Shown: positions 28,010 through 38,547, counted from the stretch's first letter. The stretch: 64,000 nucleotides of DNA from Plebeiibacterium marinum (GCF_026013615.1 NZ_JAPDPI010000003.1:1-64000), one strand, 5' to 3'. Numbers and translations are program-made. The notes: generated by a model from the sequence alone, not told the origin.

Positions 28010-30514
28010 CTATTCTAAAAGTTTAATAAAATATCCTCCTACAACAGAACGGGCCTGGAAGCCAACTTTGCTCCCATCTGTAGTTTCATACCAGTCAGAC
28101 ATTGGAACCCTGTCTTCTGTTTTGGTTACAAACCGGTGAACCGGATCAATGAACTTACCAAATGTTTCCATATCGTTAGCTAAAGTAGCGGTCCATATAA
28201 TCCAGTCGGACTTGGTATAAGTACGACGGTTGTCCAAAGGCAAGCCAAAGCTATTTTGCATGGTTAAATAATAGGCCAGTTCCTTTTCAACCACTTCAGA
28301 TGGGAAAATACCAAGATCCAACAATTTATCCCAAACCAGATTATACTTTTGGCTCCAGGTTCCCGGCTTATCAAATGTTAGTTTATAGTGATCACCATCC
28401 TCAGCCTTTTGGCACCATTGGGCAGCCATATCCCTGGCAGCACTCTGGTACTGATTGGCAAGCCCATCTTTTCCTAACATGTCGGCCAGTTGCGCATAAC
28501 ACGCAACCCCCATGATGGCTTTAACAGAAAGGTTTGCATTGTGAGCAAAGTGCCCTGCAAAATCATCGGTACAAAGCTGATTTTCCGGATCCAGGCCATT
28601 TTCGAGCAGGTAATTTACCCAGGTAGTCAACACATCCCAGTGTTTTTGAGCATAATCTGCATTTCCTTCACGATTGGCAATAGCTGCTGTTAACACCAAC
28701 ATGTTTCCACATTCCTCAACAGGCATATCTCCACCATAAGTTTGTCCGTTAGCCAACGGATAAGTCCCCACATCATGAGCAGCAAAGGGTTTATTCCATT
28801 TCCCGCTCTCAGAATAATAAAAGATCGGGTTTAACATCCCCTTTAATAAATCCGGGTTATATCTTAAAAACAAAGGTGCAGAAGGATAAGTAACATCAAC
28901 AGTACCAATTGATCCGTTACTAAAGTTCTCTTTGGATAAAAACAATATATTGCCTTGCTGATCCTTAACCAATTTATGCGCTGCAATAGCTTGTCGGTAC
29001 GCCAAAACACATAGATCTGCATAATTTTGCCCTCCGGCACTCAAACATTCCTCCCACATATCAACATCAAAACTTTTGCATCTTTCAATAATATCATCAT
29101 GCCCTTTAACAGCCGACACAAGAATATCATCCATTTGAATTTTGCCCTCTTGAGTCCACCAGGCTTTTAGGTTATCTCCAAAATACTGAATAGATTCCTT
29201 ATCATCATATCCAACCATAGCATAACCACTTTCAGGAGCAGCACCCACTTTACCCAGGTTATTGGTTATGGCAAGAGCCGGCATGTTCCTAACCAGGTTA
29301 TCGGCAATAGCTGTTTCAGAACCGGAAATAACACCTTTTTGAACAAATTCTTTTTTCAAATCATGGTAGTCGCCAATGGCAACCACATTAGATGGCGCCT
29401 TATCTGAAGCCAGGTAGGCATATCCCCAGTCTATTCTTAAATCATCTCCCTTTTTCTTTAAAACAGGCTGTTCAACTGTACCTGCTCTGGCAAAGCTTAC
29501 GTTACCCGTTTCGCCCTTACTAACCTCAACAACCTGATGAAGTTCGTTAACAGCCCATTCCGGAGTCTTTTCAATATAAATCTGAACATCATGTTCCTGT
29601 CCATCGTTTGATACCACCTGATAATCGATGTAATTTATAGGACGAGACATCAGGTCAAGATCATCTAAAAGCAATGGAGAAACAAACTGCACATCCAAAT
29701 CAACCGGTCCGCAAGTAAAGTTATACTGGGTTTGGGTTGCCGTAAGTTTAACACTGTTTTGCACAGCTGTCTGAACAAACTGCTCTTTATTTTCACTCTC
29801 CTGATAAATACCGAAATCGACATAAGCCCCACCCATTTTGTTTTTACAGTAGGCAGCTATTACATTTTTAGCCCCAGGATTCAATAGCGATTTATCCAGT
29901 TTCAGTTGCACATCATTATGCCATTCGTAACCTGTTTTTACCAGTTGCTTGCCATTTAAATACAGCTCAAAGGTATCATCATGAGAATAAACCAGATACA
30001 AATCCCTATCCGACAAATTATCAGGCATTACAAATTCCCTGCGAACCCAAATATCTGCAGTTTCCCAAGGGGTTGATAAGGCAGGCATATCCCTGGTACC
30101 AAAAGCTCCCATACCGGTTTTCCAGTTTTTAGCTTTATAGCCTGGTTTTTCCCATTTTCCCGATGGTTTTTCAAAGGAATATTTTCCTTCCCAGGGTTCA
30201 ACTTTAGCCATTGGGATAACAGGTTGCAACCTGATCTCTTCTTTTCCTAAAAAGCGGTAGACTTTACCATCAACCCTTACTGCACCAATTAGTGAATGAA
30301 TACGCCCTGTCCAGTGACGAACCGCATCATCGTACAATTTATCGGTTTTAGACCATGCACAAGTGTACGGGTCAATAGTTATCAATGGGTAGGCCGGAGC
30401 TCTTAACTCTGTTGCCACCGTTTTTTCATTACCTATTCCCTGACAAGAAGACAAACCAATTCCTGTCACAAACAAAACAAGCAAAGCACACAAAAAATTA
30501 CTTTTCTTCATCAT
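28010..30514 (-). CDS. DUF4965 / glutaminase-A-like lipoprotein (paralogue 2)
   Basis: 834 residues from the ATG at 30514, picked because it directly precedes a lipoprotein signal (MMKKSNF to LSSC). Domain order matches the 5363-7870 protein: N-terminal PAYPLITIDPYTCAWS, an inserted jelly-roll (VRREFVMPDNLSD...YSHDDTFELYLNG) and a C-terminal toroid with NGSIGTVDVTYPSAPL, DVGTYPLANG and DRRTYTKSDW-like blocks. The C-terminal half is far more similar to its paralogue than the N-terminal half. Neither copy sits within a SusC operon core, though this one follows PUL B by 135 bp and its terminator. Biochemical activity is unknown; glutaminase naming comes from fungal homologues. Confidence 0.85.
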   Translation of the reverse strand: MMKKSNFLCALLVLFVTGIGLSSCQGIGNEKTVATELRAPAYPLITIDPYTCAWSKTDKLYDDAVRHWTGRIHSLIGAVRVDGKVYRFLGKEEIRLQPVIPMAKVEPWEGKYSFEKPSGKWEKPGYKAKNWKTGMGAFGTRDMPALSTPWETADIWVRREFVMPDNLSDRDLYLVYSHDDTFELYLNGKQLVKTGYEWHNDVQLKLDKSLLNPGAKNVIAAYCKNKMGGAYVDFGIYQESENKEQFVQTAVQNSVKLTATQTQYNFTCGPVDLDVQFVSPLLLDDLDLMSRPINYIDYQVVSNDGQEHDVQIYIEKTPEWAVNELHQVVEVSKGETGNVSFARAGTVEQPVLKKKGDDLRIDWGYAYLASDKAPSNVVAIGDYHDLKKEFVQKGVISGSETAIADNLVRNMPALAITNNLGKVGAAPESGYAMVGYDDKESIQYFGDNLKAWWTQEGKIQMDDILVSAVKGHDDIIERCKSFDVDMWEECLSAGGQNYADLCVLAYRQAIAAHKLVKDQQGNILFLSKENFSNGSIGTVDVTYPSAPLFLRYNPDLLKGMLNPIFYYSESGKWNKPFAAHDVGTYPLANGQTYGGDMPVEECGNMLVLTAAIANREGNADYAQKHWDVLTTWVNYLLENGLDPENQLCTDDFAGHFAHNANLSVKAIMGVACYAQLADMLGKDGLANQYQSAARDMAAQWCQKAEDGDHYKLTFDKPGTWSQKYNLVWDKLLDLGIFPSEVVEKELAYYLTMQNSFGLPLDNRRTYTKSDWIIWTATLANDMETFGKFIDPVHRFVTKTEDRVPMSDWYETTDGSKVGFQARSVVGGYFIKLLE

Positions 30515-30582
30515 TTTCTTCTTAAAACATTTATATATAAGCATTTATTCAACAATCAATTCCTTACCAACCGGGCATAAAA

Positions 30583-30623
30583 ATGGCCATCAAGGTTCAC
30601 CGAAGCATATCCCGGATGGCCAG
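30583..30623 (-). terminator. Terminator after PUL B SusCD operon
   Basis: TGGCCATC pairs with GGATGGCCA across a large loop. On the minus strand the stem is followed by TTTTTATG. It lies about 30 bp after the DUF3823 stop. Confidence 0.7.
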
Positions 30624-30649
30624 TTAATCTAAATATTCACCAAAAATAT

Positions 30650-31354
30650 TTACAGACTGATTTTCTCTACGCCCGAAAAAAGCATATCTTCTCTTCCTTC
30701 TATTTTAACACCTATCCGTGTAAAAACATAGTTTTGGGATGGAACAATATCAGGCACCGTTAAAGTCATTGATATGGAAGTCATATCTTCTATATCTTCC
30801 CCATCAATTGAAACATCTGCCACCTTCCACTGAAAATCCACGAACCTGGTTTTATTCATATAGAAACTGACTTTTTCAACAGAGCGGGCATCCTCGTCAG
30901 TTATCACCTGCTCCAAGCCAAATGTTGCTGTCACTTCTCTGCCAATAACATCAAAACCTACATTTCTAATCATATAGTAAGGCTCCACTTCAATATTAAA
31001 ATTCTTGTTACCATTTACCTCTACAATTATGGTATCCGAATTTGTTACTGCATTGTTCACACACCTAAATGGCCCCTGATGTTCCGGGATAATTAGTTTA
31101 TAGGTAGCATCAAATAAACTTGCGGAATACGCTCCATCCTGATTTACGGACACATAAATGGGCGCACTCTTTTGCCAGCCCGGCTCCCACAATTCAAACT
31201 CCACACTATTATTACTAATATGAATTGGCTCTCCATTAAACACAAGGTTTCCTTGAAGAAGAGAACCCGGTTCAGAATAATTATCATACTCACAACACAC
31301 AAATAGTAAAGCGAGGATTCCAGACCATATTATCGATTGAAATACTTTCATCAT
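30650..31354 (-). CDS. DUF3823 lipoprotein, SusE position (PUL B)
   Basis: 234 residues. A lipoprotein signal ends LLFVCC. The N-terminal domain (about 35-115, GNLVFNGEPIHI...FELWEPGWQKSAPIYVSVNQDG) matches DUF3823 proteins found directly after SusD in many Bacteroidota PULs. The C-terminal part is another beta-sandwich. It is non-enzymatic and probably a surface glycan-binding partner of the SusC/SusD complex. The gene follows SusD by 7 bp and ends the operon at a terminator. Confidence 0.85.
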   Translation of the reverse strand: MMKVFQSIIWSGILALLFVCCEYDNYSEPGSLLQGNLVFNGEPIHISNNSVEFELWEPGWQKSAPIYVSVNQDGAYSASLFDATYKLIIPEHQGPFRCVNNAVTNSDTIIVEVNGNKNFNIEVEPYYMIRNVGFDVIGREVTATFGLEQVITDEDARSVEKVSFYMNKTRFVDFQWKVADVSIDGEDIEDMTSISMTLTVPDIVPSQNYVFTRIGVKIEGREDMLFSGVEKISL

Positions 31355-31361
31355 CTTTACT

Positions 31362-33257
31362 TTATAATTGATTTGGGTTTTTAACCAAAAGAGGGTTTTT
31401 GCTTAAAACATCATCAGAAATATTTGAATAATAATTTCCTAATCTAAAATAATCGCAGCCCGTGACTTCATTAGGCAAAACCTGCTTAAACAAGTATTTT
31501 CCATCATTTTCATCACCTGGATTATAGTATTTGTATGGCCACAATCCATACACCCTATTACTCACTTCATCAGCTTTCCAGGGTTTATTGGTCAATGGCA
31601 CCGTTTCACCATTCCATACTTTATGTGCCAGTCGCCAACGCTTCATATCCCATAACAAATGCCCTTCAAAGGCAAGCTCTACCTTTCTTTCATGTACAAT
31701 CCTATCAAAAGACATATCACTTTCGCTTAAATCAATTGTAAAACCAGCACGGCGCCTGACTACATTTATATATTCAGCTGCTATTGACACTTTTCCCAAT
31801 TCAAAAGCTGCCTCGGCTGCATTTAAGTACACTTCTGCCAGGCGGTATCGTATCCACCATACTTCACTTTTTAATCCACGCTGCCCTGAACCTGTTGCCG
31901 GATCAAGATACTTTCGACAATAGAAACCTGTTTGTGCCGAAAATTCAAGGCCATTAATTGGGCCGTCAATGCCTACAACCTGTTCTTCCACATCCCTGCC
32001 CGGCAACACTTTTCGTTGACCATATGTATCACCGGTGATAACTGAGCCATCTGCCAGCACATATCCTGCCCAAATATCAAGGTCTTTACCTTTAAATTTT
32101 GTACCCGGAACCAAAACCGTTCCTTTTAAACGGGCATCCCTGCCTTCAAACATTTTTTCAGGACTATCAAAAAACAAATATCCTCCGGCAGCATCTTTGG
32201 TTTGAAATGTTTGAAATGAATTATCCAGCAATTCAAACGACTGAACCAGATTTAAAGACGGATTCATCCTTCCACCTTCCAGATCTTCAGCACCCGACCA
32301 TGGTTGATTTTCCACAGTGAAATTTACTGTTTTACCACTTTGCAATTTAAAGTCCTTAACAAAAAGAACCTCCCTGTTATTGGCTTTCTTAAGAAATACA
32401 TCTGCAAAGTTTGCTGACAAATCTTCCTGATTTTCCTGATAAAGGCTATACCCATATTTAGAAGCATCCAATAAGGTTTCTGCCAGCAACAATGCCTTTT
32501 GATAATAGGTATCCGCTTTTGATACCTCAATACCTACTTCCCCACCGACAAGTGTAACCTCAGGCGTATTTACCCCATACCTGGCAATTGAACCAGCGTA
32601 TAAGGCAACCCTACAACCCATTGCCAACACCAATCCCTGGGTAGCCCGGCTTTTGATCTCAATATCGTTTGGCAAGTCATCCAAAATATCATCCAGCTCG
32701 TTTAAAACAAAATCATAAATTTCATGCTCTTTTGAACGAGGGGTGCGCAGATACGATGGGTCGCCACTAAAATCATATGACAAAGGCTCTGTAATTAAAG
32801 GAACACCACCTACACGTTTAACCATCTCAAAGTAAATTGCAGCCCTTATAAAGCGTCCTTCAGCAATATACCTTGCTTTTATCGTGTTATCATTAAGATA
32901 GAATCCGGCCTTTTGTATAAACAAATTTACTTCCCTTATTAATGTATAATAGTCGTACCAGGCCACAGTCCATTCGCTATAATCCCATTTATTGTTTTTA
33001 TGCCTCCAGTAATCACTATAACTCGATCCAAAAGCCTGGTCAAAATCGGCAAAGTTCCACCAGTTTTGGGTACTTTGATATTCCGGTATCCTATCGTACA
33101 AATCAGCCAGCAAGGATAATATTAATGAATTATCGCTCCACAACTGATCATCTGACAAAACATCTGTGGGTTCACGATCCAGAAAACGATCATCGTTACA
33201 CCCCATTGTTGAGAACAGAAACAAAACGAATATTATACAAGCAAACCTATTCATCAA
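31362..33257 (-). CDS. susD: SusD/RagB outer-membrane lipoprotein (PUL B)
   Basis: 631 residues. The lipoprotein signal ends STMGC; the mature start DDRFLDREPTDVLS is typical of SusD. Family blocks include RFIRAAIYFEMVKRVGGVPL and RYRLAEVYLNAAEAAFELG. It lies 16 bp after SusC. The ligand is unknown: PUL B contains no glycoside hydrolase of its own between the sigma factor and terminator, so its enzymes are either upstream (38640-49412) or elsewhere. Confidence 0.95.
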   Translation of the reverse strand: MMNRFACIIFVLFLFSTMGCNDDRFLDREPTDVLSDDQLWSDNSLILSLLADLYDRIPEYQSTQNWWNFADFDQAFGSSYSDYWRHKNNKWDYSEWTVAWYDYYTLIREVNLFIQKAGFYLNDNTIKARYIAEGRFIRAAIYFEMVKRVGGVPLITEPLSYDFSGDPSYLRTPRSKEHEIYDFVLNELDDILDDLPNDIEIKSRATQGLVLAMGCRVALYAGSIARYGVNTPEVTLVGGEVGIEVSKADTYYQKALLLAETLLDASKYGYSLYQENQEDLSANFADVFLKKANNREVLFVKDFKLQSGKTVNFTVENQPWSGAEDLEGGRMNPSLNLVQSFELLDNSFQTFQTKDAAGGYLFFDSPEKMFEGRDARLKGTVLVPGTKFKGKDLDIWAGYVLADGSVITGDTYGQRKVLPGRDVEEQVVGIDGPINGLEFSAQTGFYCRKYLDPATGSGQRGLKSEVWWIRYRLAEVYLNAAEAAFELGKVSIAAEYINVVRRRAGFTIDLSESDMSFDRIVHERKVELAFEGHLLWDMKRWRLAHKVWNGETVPLTNKPWKADEVSNRVYGLWPYKYYNPGDENDGKYLFKQVLPNEVTGCDYFRLGNYYSNISDDVLSKNPLLVKNPNQL

Positions 33258-33273
33258 ATCCTACATCTTCTGG

Positions 33274-36200
33274 TTAAAATGACACATTAACACCCAAATT
33301 AATAAACTTACTTTGAGGATACTGTAATCCGTTCTGGTTTTGAATTTCCGGATCTACACCTATCTCCTTTAAATTGTCGAATGAAAACAGATTATATGTA
33401 TTTACATAAAACCTGAATTTTTCAACACCTACTTTTGATATAATTTCTGTTGGCAGCGAATACCCGATTTCTAAAGTACGCAACCTTAAATACCTCACAT
33501 TGGTTAACCAAAAAGTAGAATTCTTATTGTAATTGCTATGCCAATCCGTATTATATCTTAAAGCCGGATATTTGCCATGTATCCAAGCACTATTTACGTC
33601 AAACGGATCTTCCCGGTGCCATCGGTCTTCATAAAATATTTTAAGCAAGTTACCTCCATTAAGATAAGGAGTGCGCATTTCGCCACTTTGATTATATGAA
33701 TACATAGCCCCTCCGGACAGGTTTGCTTTAAAATCGATTCGCTTATAGTTGGCCTCAATATTAAATCCATAATTAATTACCGGATTATTACCTGTAGAAT
33801 ACCCGATAGGCCTTTCATCCCTATAATCAATCAAGCCATCTTTATTCATATCCTTATAGATAATATCACCTGGCAATAAAGTCTGGTTTCCCTCTCCATC
33901 AATATTAACAGGATAACTGTTTATCTGATCGACAGATTGAAACTGGCCTATTGCCTCATATCCCCAAAAAACACCTGTATACCTTCCTTCACTGGAGTGG
34001 GTAAAGTAATCGTACGAATTAGAAAATTTGGGCTTATATGATTGTAAATATTTTTCCCTGGCATATGAAAAACTTCCACCAACTGAAAAGGATAATTCTC
34101 CGATTTTGCCTCCATACACAATTGAAAAATCATATCCGGATATGGCGTCAGTATTAATATTTTCATCGGGAAGATCATAGCCTATCTCGTCAGGTACTAT
34201 CACATCATCCTTACTGCCTTTTAGCCCATCCCTTTTTCGGTAGAAATAGTCTATTTCACCACTGATTTTTCCATTTAAAATGGAGTAGTCAATTCCTATA
34301 TCGGTAATTTTACTGGTATACCATGAAATATTTGTCACCGGTACCCCTTTGTCCCTGGCTCCTGTAACTACTGTGCCATCAATAATAACTGTGGATGTGC
34401 CATAATTGTACCCTTCCAGATAATCAAATGCACCTAAATTAGAAATATTATCATCTCCCAGTTTTCCATACGAGGCCCTTAGTTTAAGGTCAACCAGTGA
34501 ATTCCCCAATAAAGTCTTTACAAATTTTTCTTCCGTTATTCTCCATCCGGCTGATGCTGAATAAAACAAGCCCCATCTGTCATCAGGCGAGAATTTCCAG
34601 GAAGCATCCTTTCTGCCGGCAAACTCTAAATAGTACTTATTATTATAATTATAATTGATCCGTCCTATATATCCAATTCTTGCCTCTTCATAATCACTAT
34701 CATCATAGGTATCCATATCACTAAACTGAATCAGAGAAAAGGCATTTGTTTCAGGTATGGCATGAACCCATTCTGATTTATCTTTTCTTTCGATACGTTC
34801 GTTTACAAATGTTACCTTCAGATCATGCATTCCAATTTTTTTGGCATAATCCAACTGAAACTGCGAGGCATTTTCAATGACTTTACGGGTACCCCTTTCC
34901 CGCCAGGGGTTTTGCATGGTGAATGTAACCTGGTATTGTTCCCCTTCCGGATTGTTAGGAAAATAAGTATATGCATCATAAGTATATTCATGGCCATCCA
35001 TTACACGGTCGGCCAAATAATACGAATATCTGGCACTTGCTTTTAATCCTTCAATTGGCAAATCATATTCTCCATCGAGGTTTAACTGAACTACACGCCA
35101 ATTTTCGGTCCAGTAACCGGAGCTTTTTTTATTTAAAATTGCCCAGTTTTCAGAATTGTGTCCAATATCGTTTATATAATCAGGGTTATCGTTGGCATAA
35201 GGTCTCTCTGTAGGTCTGTTGCGCAATAAGGCATATACCGGAGCCCAGTAATCGTCACTACCCGGAATTCCGGGATTGTCTCTGGTTTCAACCCGGCCAT
35301 TAATCTGAATACCAAGTTTTATACGCTCCCCTATTTGGGAATCCAGGTTAGATTGTATATTTGTTCTTCCAAAGCTAAACTCATCGCCCAACACTGAATT
35401 TTGGTTTAACTGAGTTAGTGACAGATAATAATTGATATTACCGGATCCTCCGGAAGTACTGACATTTACCGATGTTTGCGGAGAGTTTTTGGCTATAATA
35501 AAATCATACCAATCAAAGCTTTTGTATCCGTTTTTGTTACCCTCATTCCATTTTTGCAGCTCATCGGGTGTTATACTGGTGCTGCCATACGAATTCATTT
35601 CTGCATCCGCTTTCCCCAGCATCCATTCATAAGCATTTACTGTTTCCGGAAAACGCGACCAGTTCTGCCAGCCGGTATAGGCATTTACATTAATCTCATT
35701 GGAGGAGTCGCGGTTACCTCTTTTGGTTGTAACAACAATAACGCCATTAGCGGCCCTTACACCATAAATTGCTGCTGAGGCATCTTTTAAGAAGGAAATA
35801 CTCTCTATATCGTTAGGTGATATATTATTAAACTGCCCCACATCTTTTTGAAACCCATCTATTACATACAACGGGGCTCCCATATTCCTGATTTGTATAG
35901 AAGCGGAACTTCCAGGGCGGCCATCTGCCATCCGGTAACTTACACCAGCAATCTTTCCTGCCAGAGTTGAACTTAGTGTGGAGGAATGCACCATTTCAAT
36001 ATCACCTGATGCTATATCGGAAATGGATCCGGTAATGGACTTTTTTTTCATCTTGCCATATCCCACGGCAATCACTTCATCAATATCGAAAGAGGAATCA
36101 ACAAGAACAACATCAATCCTTAACTGATCACCCACCTCAATTATTTTCTTCTCCATCCCGATGAAAGAGAAAATCAAAAATTTAGAATCGTCTTCAAATT

Positions 36201-36693
36201 CCAGCGAGTAAAAACCATTTATGTCAGTTATTGAACCTTTCATTTTTCCTTCCACAATAACAGTTACTCCAGGTATAACTTCACCGGAACTATTAGAAAC
36301 TATCCCTGTTATCTTTCGTTTCCTTGTTCTGCCCTGTAATTCAGTATTTAGTACAATTAAATTATTATCCTTTATTTCAAACTTTATGTTTGTTCCTGAA
36401 AACAACTCTGTTAAAACCTCTGTAATGGTCTTATTTTTAAAACTAATATTAACAACCTTGTCGGTATTGATGTAATTATCACTGATGAAAAAATGATAAC
36501 TACTATGTTTTTCAATCTCAGAAAATACCTCTTTTAATGTTTTATTTTTATATGTACCACTTAGCTTTGTTTGTGCAAAAGCAAGGTTTACCCCAACCAA
36601 CATGAATAACAATATTACAGTACGCCGCATTTCCTGAACATTAATATTCCTCTTGCTCAATAAAAAACAAATTCCTGATAGCATTTCCTTCAT
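33274..36693 (-). CDS. susC: SusC TonB-dependent transporter with STN domain (PUL B)
   Basis: 1139 residues; an internal start at 36630 (MRRTVILL...AFAQ) would give a tighter signal peptide. An STN (secretin and TonB N-terminal) domain spans about 45-120 (KTLKEVFSEIEKHSSYHFF). A carboxypeptidase-regulatory-like domain, plug (SISFLKDASAAIYGVRAANGV) and barrel follow. The STN domain is the part that contacts a FecR-type anti-sigma factor on substrate binding, and such a gene lies 116 bp upstream. It works with the downstream SusD in oligosaccharide import. Confidence 0.96.
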   Translation of the reverse strand: MKEMLSGICFLLSKRNINVQEMRRTVILLFMLVGVNLAFAQTKLSGTYKNKTLKEVFSEIEKHSSYHFFISDNYINTDKVVNISFKNKTITEVLTELFSGTNIKFEIKDNNLIVLNTELQGRTRKRKITGIVSNSSGEVIPGVTVIVEGKMKGSITDINGFYSLEFEDDSKFLIFSFIGMEKKIIEVGDQLRIDVVLVDSSFDIDEVIAVGYGKMKKKSITGSISDIASGDIEMVHSSTLSSTLAGKIAGVSYRMADGRPGSSASIQIRNMGAPLYVIDGFQKDVGQFNNISPNDIESISFLKDASAAIYGVRAANGVIVVTTKRGNRDSSNEINVNAYTGWQNWSRFPETVNAYEWMLGKADAEMNSYGSTSITPDELQKWNEGNKNGYKSFDWYDFIIAKNSPQTSVNVSTSGGSGNINYYLSLTQLNQNSVLGDEFSFGRTNIQSNLDSQIGERIKLGIQINGRVETRDNPGIPGSDDYWAPVYALLRNRPTERPYANDNPDYINDIGHNSENWAILNKKSSGYWTENWRVVQLNLDGEYDLPIEGLKASARYSYYLADRVMDGHEYTYDAYTYFPNNPEGEQYQVTFTMQNPWRERGTRKVIENASQFQLDYAKKIGMHDLKVTFVNERIERKDKSEWVHAIPETNAFSLIQFSDMDTYDDSDYEEARIGYIGRINYNYNNKYYLEFAGRKDASWKFSPDDRWGLFYSASAGWRITEEKFVKTLLGNSLVDLKLRASYGKLGDDNISNLGAFDYLEGYNYGTSTVIIDGTVVTGARDKGVPVTNISWYTSKITDIGIDYSILNGKISGEIDYFYRKRDGLKGSKDDVIVPDEIGYDLPDENINTDAISGYDFSIVYGGKIGELSFSVGGSFSYAREKYLQSYKPKFSNSYDYFTHSSEGRYTGVFWGYEAIGQFQSVDQINSYPVNIDGEGNQTLLPGDIIYKDMNKDGLIDYRDERPIGYSTGNNPVINYGFNIEANYKRIDFKANLSGGAMYSYNQSGEMRTPYLNGGNLLKIFYEDRWHREDPFDVNSAWIHGKYPALRYNTDWHSNYNKNSTFWLTNVRYLRLRTLEIGYSLPTEIISKVGVEKFRFYVNTYNLFSFDNLKEIGVDPEIQNQNGLQYPQSKFINLGVNVSF

Positions 36694-36809
36694 TCACCCC
36701 TATTTATAGAATTATCAACCTCTTGTTCATTGACTCTGATGATCCTTTAAATTTACCAAATATTTATTTGGTTCACCGGTTCTATTTTCCCGAATAAGTA
36801 AATACTATT

Positions 36810-37880
36810 CTAATATTTTTTAAATTTCCCGATACGTTTGTTGTCCCTTCCGATATATACATCTTTCCCTTTTACTTCGTAATTAACCGGAGTAGACAAT
36901 TTTATTACATCTAAAATTTCATTCAATCCCATATCTGTAATAGTACCCGAAAACATATACGACTTAATTTCCTCTGAATTAAAATGGATTTTACAATCAT
37001 ACATCCTTTCCAAATCAACGGACAGATCTTCTAATCTTTCCTTGTTCAAAATAAGCTGGTTATTCTTCCATGCAATATTTGGAGATAAATCCACATTGGG
37101 CCTAATAATCAATCTTGGCCTATTATTTCCCTTGCTTTTGTTTTTATAAAAAGTTGCTTTGTGGTTTGGGTTTAAATATATGTTATCTGCAATTTTTTCG
37201 GAGGCATGTTCCAGTTTAACCTTTCCTTCCACCAGAGAGGTAACAATTGCTTCATCTTCTTTATAGGCCCTAACGTTAAATTCCGTTCCAACAGCTTCTA
37301 CAATAAAGTGGTCTGCATCTACCCTGAAAGGTATCTTTTTGTTCTTGGCCACTTTAAAATAGCCTTCACCTTCAAGGGTCAGGTTACGGTCAACCTGATT
37401 AAACAAGTTGGAATATTTCAACCTACTGCCTGCATTTAACCACACTATTGAATTATCTGGAAGCACCACTTTAGACTTAGAACCCAATGGAGCATATATT
37501 TCACAATAGGAGGTTGGCTGTGGCTTTTCAGCTGTTACCCTTTCATATACAAAAAGAGAACCTGCCCCTAACACAAAAACTATCAGGATAGCAGCTGCCT
37601 GCACTAATTTAAGGTACAAACTCCTTAGTTTTCCTTCTTTTTTATCAACAACAATCTCTCCCTTAATTTTATCAAACAGTTTACTTTTATTAAAGGTATG
37701 TACCGTTGGATATTGAGCTTCTTCCAGTTCTGCATACATATGTTGTTGGATATGATCCGCACTTCTTTCATCTTCCATTAGCAACTCCAGCTCTTCGAGT
37801 TCGCTAACAGAACATTCCCCACGGCCAAACCTGTCCTGAAGTTCCTTAAATCTACCTTGTATTTCTTCTTTATTTCTCAT
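36810..37880 (-). CDS. FecR-type anti-sigma factor (PUL B)
   Basis: 356 residues. A cytoplasmic N-terminal region (about 1-80) is followed by a single membrane segment (about 88-112, AAAILIVFVLGAGSLFVY). The periplasmic FecR domain contains LPDNSIVWLNAGSRL and VEAVGTEFNVRAYKEDEAIV, and a C-terminal DUF4974-like domain contains YDCKIHFNSEEI. Established function of the family: it holds the partner ECF sigma factor inactive until SusC signals ligand. The sigma gene lies 64 bp upstream. A GTGAGTAAT motif sits between them, so the anti-sigma gene may also have its own promoter. Confidence 0.93.
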   Translation of the reverse strand: MRNKEEIQGRFKELQDRFGRGECSVSELEELELLMEDERSADHIQQHMYAELEEAQYPTVHTFNKSKLFDKIKGEIVVDKKEGKLRSLYLKLVQAAAILIVFVLGAGSLFVYERVTAEKPQPTSYCEIYAPLGSKSKVVLPDNSIVWLNAGSRLKYSNLFNQVDRNLTLEGEGYFKVAKNKKIPFRVDADHFIVEAVGTEFNVRAYKEDEAIVTSLVEGKVKLEHASEKIADNIYLNPNHKATFYKNKSKGNNRPRLIIRPNVDLSPNIAWKNNQLILNKERLEDLSVDLERMYDCKIHFNSEEIKSYMFSGTITDMGLNEILDVIKLSTPVNYEVKGKDVYIGRDNKRIGKFKKY

Positions 37881-37910
37881 CTCTGTTTATAATACAATCT
37901 CAAACTCTTT

Positions 37911-37934
37911 ATTACTCACATCAATCTTGTTTTT
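37911..37934 (-). promoter_or_regulatory. A-tract + GTGAGTAAT motif before FecR (PUL B)
   Basis: On the minus strand: GAAAAAC, 9 nt, GTGAGTAAT, about 30 bp before the FecR ATG and after the sigma gene. It is the weakest A-tract of the set (five A residues). Confidence 0.35.
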
Positions 37935-37944
37935 CAGCATTTTT

Positions 37945-38547
37945 TCATTTTATAAAATATAACAGACAAAATACCGCTAAATGATATTCTTCTTTTAAAT
38001 GCTGTTTAAGATATTTGGTGGCCCTATAAATTTGATTTTCCACTGTCCTTATCGACAATCCCAATTTTTCCGAGATCTTGGGATTTGTCAACCCTTCAAT
38101 CCGGCTAAGGTTAAATATATTTCTTTGTTGATCAGGCAGTTTTTCCAACAAAACCTGAATTTTCTGGTTCAACTCTTTATACTGCAAGCTTTCTTCAGGC
38201 AAATTTGCTGAAGCCTGGTAATAGTTCATCAAATATTTCTCATATTTTTGCTCCACAACCTGATGCTTCATTTGGTTATACACTTTATTTACAGTCATTT
38301 TATATAAAAAACTCTTAAATGACTTGTTTTCATCAATCCCCTCTCTAATTTCCCATATTCTAACGAATACTTCCTGAACAATTTCTTCTGATTCTGAAGG
38401 GTTTTTCAGGTATGAATAAGCAAAATGATACAAGCTTTCACTATAATAATTGTATATATGCTCATACGCCTTAATATCCCCTTCCTTTAATCTTTGAATT
38501 AATTGTATACTTATATTTGTAGATTTTTTAGCTTCCAACTTCTCCAA
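37945..38547 (-). CDS. ECF sigma factor (PUL B)
   Basis: 200 residues. Region 2 has the family pattern YNYYSESLYHFAYSYLKNP and EEIVQEVFVRIWE; region 4 has LPDQQRNIFNLSRIEGLTNPKISEKLG, a helix-turn-helix for the -35 element. Paired with FecR and an STN-type SusC, it should switch on the PUL B transporter genes when the ligand is bound. It may also drive the upstream or downstream enzyme operons. It lies 92 bp after the GH43 at 38640. Confidence 0.95.
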   Translation of the reverse strand: MEKLEAKKSTNISIQLIQRLKEGDIKAYEHIYNYYSESLYHFAYSYLKNPSESEEIVQEVFVRIWEIREGIDENKSFKSFLYKMTVNKVYNQMKHQVVEQKYEKYLMNYYQASANLPEESLQYKELNQKIQVLLEKLPDQQRNIFNLSRIEGLTNPKISEKLGLSIRTVENQIYRATKYLKQHLKEEYHLAVFCLLYFIK

